Assembly: GCA_964602985.1 (NCBI GenBank)
Contig: CAZRTJ010000008.1
Location: 1 to 64,000 of the forward strand
From: CAYZJB01 sp964602985
Lineage (GTDB): Bacteria; CLD3; SB21
Direction of reading: 5' to 3'
DNA: 64,000 bases
Shown: one piece after another, positions 52,503 through 61,200 of the stretch
Position numbering within the stretch: position 1 is the first letter of the stretch
How the letters are laid out: each line of letters begins with the position of its first letter
Notes under the pieces: generated by a model
The model's database searches: none
What the model was told of the DNA's origin: nothing
What the model saw: only the letters and a program-made list of their open reading frames with translations
Translations under genes and position numbers: made by a program

Positions 52503-54212
52503 ATGGATCGAAATAGTATTGTCGGGATCATCTTGATTGTTCTGATCATGATCGCATGGCCATTCTATGCCAAACTCGTTGCTCCGGAAGAGAGCCCCGT
52601 TCACAATGTTCCTTCATTGTCCGACACCACACGGTCCGCTGTCGTACATGCCGACACAACCAAACATCAATCCGTCACGAAAGTCGCCACGTCTCGCCAA
52701 GTCAATGCTGACACGAACCGGCGTTACGTGTCGCCTGAGAAGCAGGTCTCTCTCTCGACAGACCTGTATCATGCGGTAATCTCGACGCACGGCTTGTCCT
52801 TCCGCCGTTGGGGCCTCAAGAAATTTCAAGATTTCGCTGAAAGCCCTGTAGAGGCCATAGACACCGCAAGAAATCTCAACATTCAATTCGCCCGGGCAGG
52901 CAAAGAGTTCAATTCATCCGATTTGGAGTGGACACTTGACGGTCCAGACACGGTCTTGGCGTGTTCCGGTTCCGAAGAACGACAACTCCGCTTCTTCGCG
53001 AACGTCGACTCGGCCTCTCGTGTATGGATCGAGTTCAAGATTCGCGGAAACAGATACGACATGGGGATGGACGTTAGGCTGGAAAATTTTACAGAAGCTC
53101 TGACTGAGTATCAGGTTCAGTGGCTCAACGGGCTCCGACCAGTTGAGAAGAACATTTCCGAGGAGCTTACGTACCAAAGGGGATACACCTACCTGGGGGA
53201 TGACAAAGAGGAATACGACCTCAGTGACGAGCAACCGGTTTCCTTCACCGGCATGACAAAGTGGATAGGAGTTCGGAACAAGTATTTTGTTCTCTTTCTG
53301 ATTCCTCAGCAGGCGGATGGTATTTCGTCCACTTTTGCGGGAACCACGACGTTGAGCGGTGATGTGCCCATCGACAAGAAGATATCCATTGGACTGGGTA
53401 TGAAGCACCGATCCAACGCGACCGATCAGTTTCTTCTCTACCACGGACCAACGGACTACTCTGTGTTGAAGACGTATGACGAGAATCTGAATGTCATTCT
53501 GGAATGGGGATGGGCTATTTTTCGCCCCTTCACGAAGGGGATCTTCTACACATTCAATTTCTTGTATGAATACATCCCGAACTACGGAATCGTAATCATT
53601 GTATTTGCATTCCTCGTGAAGTTGTTGCTGTATCCTCTGACACAGAAAAGCTACGTCGGGATGCAGAAGATGAAGGAGGTTATGCCCCGGCAAAAGGCGC
53701 TCCAGGAGAAGTACAAGGGCAATCCACAGAAGATGCAGCAGGAGATGATGAAGCTGTACAAGGAGGTGGGCTATAACCCGCTTTCCGGTTGTCTGCCCAT
53801 GGTGATACAAATACCGATCCTTTTCCCAATTTATCAAGTCTTTCGGGAGTCGTTTGACTTGAGGCAGGCTTCGTTCTTTGGATGGATCGACGACCTTTCT
53901 CTGCCGGACACGATTTACACCGCTCATACAGGACTACCCTTGATTGGCGATTTCAACATCAATCCCTTGCCAATCCTAATGACGATTCTGACGTTTGTTC
54001 AGCAGGCCGTGGCGCCAATGACACCCATGATGGATGGCGGTGATCCGGCACAGCGATTCAACCAGAAGTTCATGAAATGGGGAATGCCGGTCCTTTTCTT
54101 CTTCTTGTTCAACAACTTCTCCTCTGGTCTCGTTCTGTACTGGACTGTCTTCAACGTCCTGACGATGTTGCAGCAGTTGTACCTGATTCCGAAGTCAACG
54201 AAGTCCGCATGA
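52503..54212 (+). CDS. yidC: Membrane protein insertase YidC
   Basis: 569 residues. Helix 1 (IVGIILIVLIMIAWPFYAK) leads into the large periplasmic beta domain (about 90-330), followed by the conserved Oxa1 core with NYGIVIIVFAFLVKLLLYPL, GCLPMVIQIPILFPIYQVFRE, and the C-terminal helices (MPVLFFFLFNNFSSGLVLYW). The conserved arginine or lysine of the hydrophilic groove is expected in helix 2. It inserts inner-membrane proteins alone or with Sec. Its stop overlaps the mnmE start by four bases (ATGA). Confidence 0.97.
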   Translation: MDRNSIVGIILIVLIMIAWPFYAKLVAPEESPVHNVPSLSDTTRSAVVHADTTKHQSVTKVATSRQVNADTNRRYVSPEKQVSLSTDLYHAVISTHGLSFRRWGLKKFQDFAESPVEAIDTARNLNIQFARAGKEFNSSDLEWTLDGPDTVLACSGSEERQLRFFANVDSASRVWIEFKIRGNRYDMGMDVRLENFTEALTEYQVQWLNGLRPVEKNISEELTYQRGYTYLGDDKEEYDLSDEQPVSFTGMTKWIGVRNKYFVLFLIPQQADGISSTFAGTTTLSGDVPIDKKISIGLGMKHRSNATDQFLLYHGPTDYSVLKTYDENLNVILEWGWAIFRPFTKGIFYTFNFLYEYIPNYGIVIIVFAFLVKLLLYPLTQKSYVGMQKMKEVMPRQKALQEKYKGNPQKMQQEMMKLYKEVGYNPLSGCLPMVIQIPILFPIYQVFRESFDLRQASFFGWIDDLSLPDTIYTAHTGLPLIGDFNINPLPILMTILTFVQQAVAPMTPMMDGGDPAQRFNQKFMKWGMPVLFFFLFNNFSSGLVLYWTVFNVLTMLQQLYLIPKSTKSA

Positions 54213-55558
54213 TCGGCGAGGACACGATTTCTGCGATTGCGACTCCGCCGGGAACGGGAGGGGTTGCAATCATACGGATCAGTGGGCCTCGCTCGATAGA
54301 AATCGCTGATAAGATATTTCGTGGAAATGCGACGGTAGGGCAATTCGAATCGCACCGGCTCTATTACGGATCCGTCGTCGACGAAGCCGGTGAGGCTGTC
54401 GATCGAGTCTTGGCGACGTGGATGAAGGGGCCACATAGCTACACCGGTGAAGACGTTGTTGAGTTCCATTGCCATGGGGGTTTGATAAACAGTCGAAAAA
54501 TCCTCGAAATCACCTTTCACTGGGGTGCTCGACCGGCATCAGCGGGCGAATTCACCAAACTAGCTTATCTGAATGGCAGGATGGACCTTACGCAAGTCGA
54601 AGCCGTGGCGGACCTCTTGACCGCCAAGACAGAAACGGCACGGAGAGTGTCTGCATCTCAATTCATGGGCGTTCTGGCGGGCTGTGTCAGGCAACTCCGG
54701 AAATCTGTCATTGAAACATGTTCCCTCATTGAACTTGATTTGGATTTCGCTGAAGAGAACTTGATCAACGTAAAGCGGGATAAGGTCGTCCTGTCCATCG
54801 AACAAACCCTCGAGGCCCTCCAGAGACTGCTGTCAACCTTCACCCTTGGCCAAGCTCTTCGCACAGGCGTTGTCGTGAACTTACTGGGTAAACCCAACGT
54901 GGGGAAGTCGAGTCTTCTGAATGCCCTAAGTGGAAAATACCGCGCGATCGTGAACGACCTTCCCGGCACGACCAGAGACTACATTGAGGAACAGGTTGAT
55001 TTAGCTGGGATTCCGGTGACCCTGCGCGACACGGCGGGAGTCAGGCGACCCATTAACTCCATCGAGGCAAGCGGTATTGAGATGACAATAGAACACTCGC
55101 GGTCCGCAGATCTCAACCTGCTCGTTGTCGATCTGTCCGCGGATCAAGATGAAGATGATGCACGCAGTCTCGAGCTTGTACGAACCTCAGGCATTCCGTT
55201 CTTGCTGGTCGGTAACAAGGCTGATATTGCGATAACGAATCGAATTCCCGCGGCAATCTGCGTCTCCGCGAGGACGTTGGAAGGAATGGAGAGCCTAGTC
55301 GAAAAGATCGTCGAACGATTTGCAACGGATGTCGATTTGGATGAGCCGCTGATTACCCGGGAGAGGCACAAGGTCGCACTGGAGACTGCTGTCGACCGAC
55401 TCAAATCCGCAAGAGACACATTGGTTTCTGGCGTGCCTCTGGAGTACGCCACGCCTGACATTAGAGAATCTGCATCCTCGATGGGGGAGATCATTGGAGA
55501 AGTCTCATCTGAAGAAATACTAGCCAGTGTATTCGAGAATTTCTGCATCGGAAAATAG
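54209..55558 (+). CDS. mnmE: tRNA modification GTPase MnmE
   Basis: 449 residues. The N-terminal folate-binding domain is MIGEDTISAIATPPGTGGVA and the Y-T-GEDVVEF motif. The G domain has G1 GKPNVGKSS near residue 225, G3 DTAG, and G4 NKAD. The C-terminus is FCIGK, the catalytic cysteine motif. With MnmG it makes the 5-carboxymethylaminomethyl group at U34 of several tRNAs. The start at 54209 overlaps yidC; a longer frame to 54077 lies within yidC. Two parS-like sites follow it. Confidence 0.97.
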   Translation: MIGEDTISAIATPPGTGGVAIIRISGPRSIEIADKIFRGNATVGQFESHRLYYGSVVDEAGEAVDRVLATWMKGPHSYTGEDVVEFHCHGGLINSRKILEITFHWGARPASAGEFTKLAYLNGRMDLTQVEAVADLLTAKTETARRVSASQFMGVLAGCVRQLRKSVIETCSLIELDLDFAEENLINVKRDKVVLSIEQTLEALQRLLSTFTLGQALRTGVVVNLLGKPNVGKSSLLNALSGKYRAIVNDLPGTTRDYIEEQVDLAGIPVTLRDTAGVRRPINSIEASGIEMTIEHSRSADLNLLVVDLSADQDEDDARSLELVRTSGIPFLLVGNKADIAITNRIPAAICVSARTLEGMESLVEKIVERFATDVDLDEPLITRERHKVALETAVDRLKSARDTLVSGVPLEYATPDIRESASSMGEIIGEVSSEEILASVFENFCIGK

Positions 55559-55572
55559 TTCCACGTGGAACA
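55557..55572. other. parS-like ParB-binding site 1
   Basis: AGTTCCACGTGGAACA matches the 16-base parS consensus TGTTNCACGTGNAACA at all positions but the first (A for T) and is a near-perfect palindrome. It overlaps the last bases of mnmE. Confidence 0.65.
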
Positions 55573-55594
55573 GTCAGAACCAGCAACGGGAGCA

Positions 55595-55610
55595 TGTTTC
55601 ACGTGAAACA
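55595..55610. other. parS-like ParB-binding site 2
   Basis: TGTTTCACGTGAAACA is a perfect 16-base palindrome and an exact parS consensus match. It lies 22 bases after site 1, within the 62-base gap before mnmG. ParB would load here to start chromosome segregation. Confidence 0.85.
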
Positions 55611-55620
55611 TTGCTAAGTT

Positions 55621-57495
55621 ATGAATAAATATGATGTAATGTACGACATTATCGTTGTGGGGGGTGGCCACGCTGGGTATGAGGCTACGTTTGCATCATG
55701 CCGAATGGGGTGTTCGGTACTCTTGGTCACAATGGACGAAACCAAGATCGGAGCGTTGTCCTGCAATCCAGCTATCGGCGGGACAGCAAAAGGACATTTG
55801 GTGAAAGAAATCGATGCTCTGGGCGGAGAGATGGCTTCGATTACGGATGAGGTCGGAATTCAGTTTCGTATCCTCAATCGCTCTCGTGGCCCGGCTGTGT
55901 GGTCGCCTCGCGCCCAAGTCGACAGGCAGGCATATCCGGATTCGACTCAGCGCCGACTAAGACGGCTGACGAGCCTTTCTATCGTTTCCGGCACTGTCAA
56001 GGACGTCATAGTTGATCATGGTCGCGCGGTTGGGGTCCTTATGGACAATGGCGATCTCATCCGCGGACAAGCTGTGATTCTCACTTGCGGGACTTTTCTA
56101 AACGGTATCATCCACATAGGCCTGCAACAGCAAAGGGCCGGAAGAATTGGAGAAGCGTCGGCAACCGGGATCACGGAATCACTCGTTCGCCTGGGATTCG
56201 AAAGCGGCAGATTGAAAACCGGAACTCCTCCAAGAATTCATCGAGATTCAATCGATTTCTCAAAATGTGACGTACAGTTGGGCGATGAAATCCCCGAACC
56301 TTTTTCGTCGCGTACGGATCGCCTTCATGTCAGGCAGTTGCCTTGCCATCTGACGTACACGAATCCAGTTACACACGACATTCTCCGGTCCGGCTTTGAT
56401 CAGTCCCCTATGTTCACCGGCAGAATCAAGGGAGTAGGGCCCAGATATTGTCCGTCCATCGAGGACAAGGTTAATCGTTTCGTCGACAAGGAGCGCCACC
56501 AGGTATTTCTCGAGCCGGACGGCTATTCGTCGGTCGAGTACTATGTGAATGGCTTCTCTACCAGTCTGCCTGTCGAAATCCAGCAGGCCGCTATCACAAC
56601 GATCCCCGGGCTTGAGAAGGCGCAGATGATCCGCCCGGGTTATGCAGTAGAATATGATTTCTTTCCTCCCCACCAGGTTAGCCTTAACCTGGAAACCAAG
56701 TTGGTAAAGGGACTGTTTTTCGCGGGCCAGATTAATGGAACATCTGGTTATGAGGAGGCAGGCGCACAGGGTCTTATGGCTGGAATCAATGCGGCCTTAA
56801 CGGTGAAGGGGATGGACCCTTTTCTCTTGAGACGTCATGAAGCATACATCGGCGTTTTGGTTGATGATCTCGTGAATAAGAGTACTCTCGAACCATATCG
56901 GATGTTCACCTCACTGGCAGAATACCGCCTGCTTCTCCGTGCAGACAATGCGGATCTTCGCCTGACTGACTATGGACGCAGCCTGGGATTAGTTTCCGAC
57001 CGACAATTCGACCGTTTGCTGAGGAAGAAGAATAGCATGGGAATCGCTGTCTCACGGCTGAACGAAATCAGGGTCAGCCCAAAGCAGGTGAACGACTACT
57101 TGCTGCGTCAAAGCTCGGCTCCCATCGAGGAAAAGACTCCACTCTTTCAACTGCTTCGACGCCCGGAGGTCACGATAGCGAGCCTTCTGGAAGCGGGTCT
57201 TCTGGATGAAGAAACGACCCATGCACTGGAGGACGGAGATGTCATGAGGGAGGTCGATACGACCTTGAAGTACGAAGGATATTTGAAGTCCCAGTCACAG
57301 CAAATTGAGAAGTTCCTCCGCATGGAAGAAAAGAAGATTCCGGAGTCTTTCGACTACGATCGTGTGAAGTCTCTGTCCAAAGAGGCAAAAGAAAAACTCT
57401 CACGCGTGAAGCCGCTAAGCTTGGGACAAGCAGGCCGAATCTCCGGGGTCACACCGGCAGATATTTCCCTGCTGATGGTGATGTTGGGGCGCTGA
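55621..57495 (+). CDS. mnmG: tRNA uridine-5-carboxymethylaminomethyl modification enzyme MnmG
   Basis: 624 residues. FAD-binding GGGHAGYEAT near residue 13; SCNPAIGGTAKGHLVKEIDALGG, and TCGTFLNG further on. The C-terminal domain has LKYEGYLKSQ and GRISGVTPADISLLMV. The two Cys residues of the family are in ALSCNPAIGG and TCGTF. It acts with MnmE. The start at 55621 (MNKYDV) was used, but an ATG at 55639 is also possible. Its stop shares a base with rsmG (TGATG). Confidence 0.97.
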   Translation: MNKYDVMYDIIVVGGGHAGYEATFASCRMGCSVLLVTMDETKIGALSCNPAIGGTAKGHLVKEIDALGGEMASITDEVGIQFRILNRSRGPAVWSPRAQVDRQAYPDSTQRRLRRLTSLSIVSGTVKDVIVDHGRAVGVLMDNGDLIRGQAVILTCGTFLNGIIHIGLQQQRAGRIGEASATGITESLVRLGFESGRLKTGTPPRIHRDSIDFSKCDVQLGDEIPEPFSSRTDRLHVRQLPCHLTYTNPVTHDILRSGFDQSPMFTGRIKGVGPRYCPSIEDKVNRFVDKERHQVFLEPDGYSSVEYYVNGFSTSLPVEIQQAAITTIPGLEKAQMIRPGYAVEYDFFPPHQVSLNLETKLVKGLFFAGQINGTSGYEEAGAQGLMAGINAALTVKGMDPFLLRRHEAYIGVLVDDLVNKSTLEPYRMFTSLAEYRLLLRADNADLRLTDYGRSLGLVSDRQFDRLLRKKNSMGIAVSRLNEIRVSPKQVNDYLLRQSSAPIEEKTPLFQLLRRPEVTIASLLEAGLLDEETTHALEDGDVMREVDTTLKYEGYLKSQSQQIEKFLRMEEKKIPESFDYDRVKSLSKEAKEKLSRVKPLSLGQAGRISGVTPADISLLMVMLGR

Positions 57496-58112
57496 TGGAT
57501 GCTTCCGGGTTCTTTTCCACATTGCACGATTCTGGAATCACTGTGGATGCCCACCAATCAAAATCTCTGGAGTTGTTCCACACATTGATTACTCAATACA
57601 ATCAAACGATCAACTTGATCTCGCGACAGGAAACGGATGTATGGGCGCGCCATTTCCTGAACTGCGCGTGTGTCGCAAAATTTCTTGATCTGAATGATCA
57701 ATCGATCCTCGATGTAGGATCGGGCGGGGGATTTCCCGCACTGATACTCGCCATCCTGTTTCCGCGGTCCACAGTTGTTCTGACAGAATCCATTCAGAAG
57801 AAGGCGAGTGCGCTGCGTGACATTATTCATCGGCTGGAGATTGGGAACGCAACAGTCGTTGCGAATCGAGTGGAACGCATGGAACCTGGAGCCAGGTTCG
57901 ATTGGATTACTGCGCGGGCCGTCGCCAAGATCGATGAGATCATTCGGTGGAGCCGGCCACATCTAAAACTGTCGGGATCGTTTTTGCTCTGGAAGGGCCG
58001 CCGGTACCGGGATGAACTGTCGACCCGCTTGCTGAAGAATTGCCGCGTATACGATCTTTCGGAGGTTGATTCGTCCCAAGATGGCGTCCTTCTTCGGATA
58101 CAAAACAAATGA
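57495..58112 (+). CDS. rsmG: 16S rRNA (guanine-527-N7) methyltransferase RsmG
   Basis: 205 residues. QYNQTINLISRQETDVWARHFLN and SILDVGSGGGFPALILA are the substrate-recognition and SAM-binding regions of RsmG/GidB, and TARAVAKIDEI follows near residue 140. It methylates N7 of G527 in 16S rRNA. The gene is coupled to mnmG. In many genomes parA and parB follow; here sprA follows. Confidence 0.95.
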   Translation: MDASGFFSTLHDSGITVDAHQSKSLELFHTLITQYNQTINLISRQETDVWARHFLNCACVAKFLDLNDQSILDVGSGGGFPALILAILFPRSTVVLTESIQKKASALRDIIHRLEIGNATVVANRVERMEPGARFDWITARAVAKIDEIIRWSRPHLKLSGSFLLWKGRRYRDELSTRLLKNCRVYDLSEVDSSQDGVLLRIQNK

Positions 58113-58135
58113 CCTGTTTTTCACCTGCCTTTTTT

Positions 58136-58168
58136 GTTGAATGTAAGCTCGCAGTATCTGTATATTTG
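58136..58168 (+). promoter_or_regulatory. Bacteroidota-type promoter before sprA
   Basis: TATATTTG at 58161-58168 fits TAnnTTTG exactly; GTTG at 58136-58139, twenty-one bases upstream, fits the -33 element in three of four positions. The message would carry about 70 bases of leader before the TTG start. Confidence 0.5.
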
Positions 58169-58246
58169 CCCGTGCTGAATTCCCCGGAGAAGCCCATCGC
58201 CCTTTTCTACTGATCTCTGTTTGAGTTGATTTGCAAGGACATAGTC

Positions 58247-61200
58247 TTGAGAGCGTTGTCGATTTTAGTTGTTTCGATCGGCTTCTCGTGGTCGCTTCAT
58301 GCTCAGGAGTCGGCAGACTCCTCGGGAATGGCCGTACAGAAAGTCCTCGAGGGAATCCTCACTTCAGCCAATTCCTTTTTCGGGTTGAACGGTTCGATCG
58401 AAGACGACCTTCAGACGGAGGTGGAGGATGCGTCTGCTCGGCTGGGGTCGGGATCCGCGATGACAACTGCCTTTCGTCTCTATCCGTTCTTGAACTACGG
58501 GCAAATCGGTCTGGATCCGAATCAGAACTTTCTCCTGACGCGCGGGCCGATGATGGATTTCTCGCAGACCCATACACTTCTTCCCAACTATCGGGTCATT
58601 GCCCGATACGACTCCGTCGAAGGGTATGTTTTCGAGGACCGCTTCGGCGGGCGGGAAGGAAGTCTCAAGAGCCTCACGGTGGTGACCAAGACCGACTATC
58701 TGCGATCCAGTTTCGGCGATCAGTCTCGCAATTTGTTCTCCAGATCTGTTGCTGCGGAATTGTCCCGAAGTGAAGAAAAAAGGTCTGGTGCGGTGCGAAT
58801 CTTCACGACTTCGGTGACCACCAACGAGACGTTTCGAAAGATTTTTGGCGGCGATCAGGTCGCTGTGGACGCGACAGGTAATATCAACCTCAGTGTTTCC
58901 GGCCAAAGCGAAAAGACGTCCTCGCAGAACCTGATTACAGGCAAACAAAGCGATTTCACACCGAAATTCGAGCAGAAACAACAGTTCAATCTCCGCGGAA
59001 CGATCGGAGAGAAAGTCGAGATTCTTTTTGACCAGGACAGCGAGCGTGAATTTGATTTCGAAAACAACGTGAAGGTGACGTACACGGGGTACGATGATGA
59101 AGTCTTGCAGAAACTGGAGGCAGGAAACATCGACCTCTCATTGCCCGCCACGGAATTTGTAACCGCCAGCTCTCAAAACAAGGGGTTGTTTGGGGTTAAG
59201 TCGATCTTGCGGTTTGGCAACCTGAACATGACCACGATTGCGAGCTTACAGCGTGGTGAAAAAACAAAATTGAGTTATAAGTCCGGTTCGGGACAGCTTA
59301 CGGCAGTCTCACGCGCTTCCTATGATTATGCCAAGAATCAGTTCTTCTTTCTGTCAAACTCGTATCTCACCAACTACGAACAGTATTTCGGAGACCGTTC
59401 CCATACGTTCAATCCCGATCAGCAGATCATTGAACTCAGGATTTACCGAGGCTCGGAAGCCAATCGAACAACACCAGGCGCCGTCCTGGGAATCGCGAGA
59501 ACCAGTCCCACTGATCCGGCTCCCGTCAATTCGTATTTCATTGAAATGAAGAGAAACGAGGAGTATACATACGACGACAGGCTCGGGGTTATCTACTTGC
59601 GTTCTGCTCTTTCCATCAGCGATAACCTTGCCATCTACTACCAGACACAGGATGGTACTGTGGTTGGAGATATCTTGCACGCCGGCACCGAGAATGATAA
59701 GGTGCAATTGCAGTTGATTCGGCGGGCGAACCCATCCCCGACCGATGCCACATGGAATCTGGAGATGAAGAATATTTACGTGCTTGCCGCGGCGGGCCAG
59801 TTGTCGGAAGAAGATGTGAAGACGATCAAGATTCGCTTTGATGACCAATCCTCAAGCGTCAAGAACAAACCAACGTCTATCCCGGACAAGAATGGACAAA
59901 CGCGAACGATCATGGAGATTGTCCACCTGGACGAGCGTGGTCCATCATCGACAGGCGCCGACGATATTGTCGACCAGAACTTCATCGACGCATCTCGCGG
60001 ACTACTTGTTTTTCCACGGCTTCGCCCTTTTGATCCTCCGGCTAATTCATTGGGTGCCGGTTTTGGTGAGGAGGTTTACCCCACAGACACAACCTATCGT
60101 TTCCCATCGTTCTACGACGGCGACAGATTGGGTCCGACGGAAAATCGCAACCGGGGACGATCGCAGTTTGTAATTGAATTCCAGACGGCCAGCCGCTCCA
60201 CCTCAATCAATCTGGGCATCAATGTTCTTGAAGGGAGTGAGGAAATCAAGCTGGACGGGCGTCCATTGGAACGCAATGTGGGATATACAATTGATTACTT
60301 CTCTGGGGCACTGGAGATCCTGGATCCGGGTTTCGTTCTCTCCGCCGATGCCACCCTGGAAGTCAGTTATGAGCAGGCTCAACTATTCCAGATCGATAAG
60401 AAGTCCATATTCGGAGCACGGGCGGAGTATAATCTGTCGGAGCACGGCTTTGGGCAAAACAGCTTCATCGGAACGACTGCTTTGTTCCAGAGCCAGTCGA
60501 CGATAAACAAGCGAGTTCAGGTCGGCGAGGAGCCTTTCCGGAACTTCGTGTGGGACGTCAACACGAATCTGGATCTCGAAGCCAAGGCATTAACAAAAGC
60601 CGCAAATTGGATTCCTATGGTCTCAGCCACCCAACTTTCCAGGATCAATTTCCGAGCAGAGTACGCCCGTCTTGTTCCGACACCCAACACATCCAACGGG
60701 TTGATGAGAAATGATGAAAACGGTGTCGCGTATTTGGATGATTTTGAAGGAGTTAAAAGAACATTCCCTCTGGGCGCTATCCGCAAGACGTGGTCTCTCG
60801 CGAGCACACCATCAGGTAGAGACTCAACGAGACGTGGTCACTTGATTTGGTATCAAATTCAAACCAAGCGTCAAAACATCTCCCCGATTGCGCAAAGTAG
60901 TGACAACATATCGGCCTTGGGTGTCGCGTTCCAACCAGACAAGACTGTGCCTCTCCAATCCTGGAACGGGATCATGCGGGCGTTTTCGGCACAAGCCGAA
61001 AACGAGATTGCGACATCTCAATTCATGGAAATTTGGATCCGAAACGAAAAGAACCATGCGGCCAAACTGCACATCAATATCGGGCTCATCTCGGAGGATC
61101 AAAACAGTGATGGTCGCCTGAACAGTGAAGTCAAGTCAGCGTTCACACCTGGCATCAGCGAAAAGGAGGATATTGGTTTGGACGAACTGACTGATGAGCA

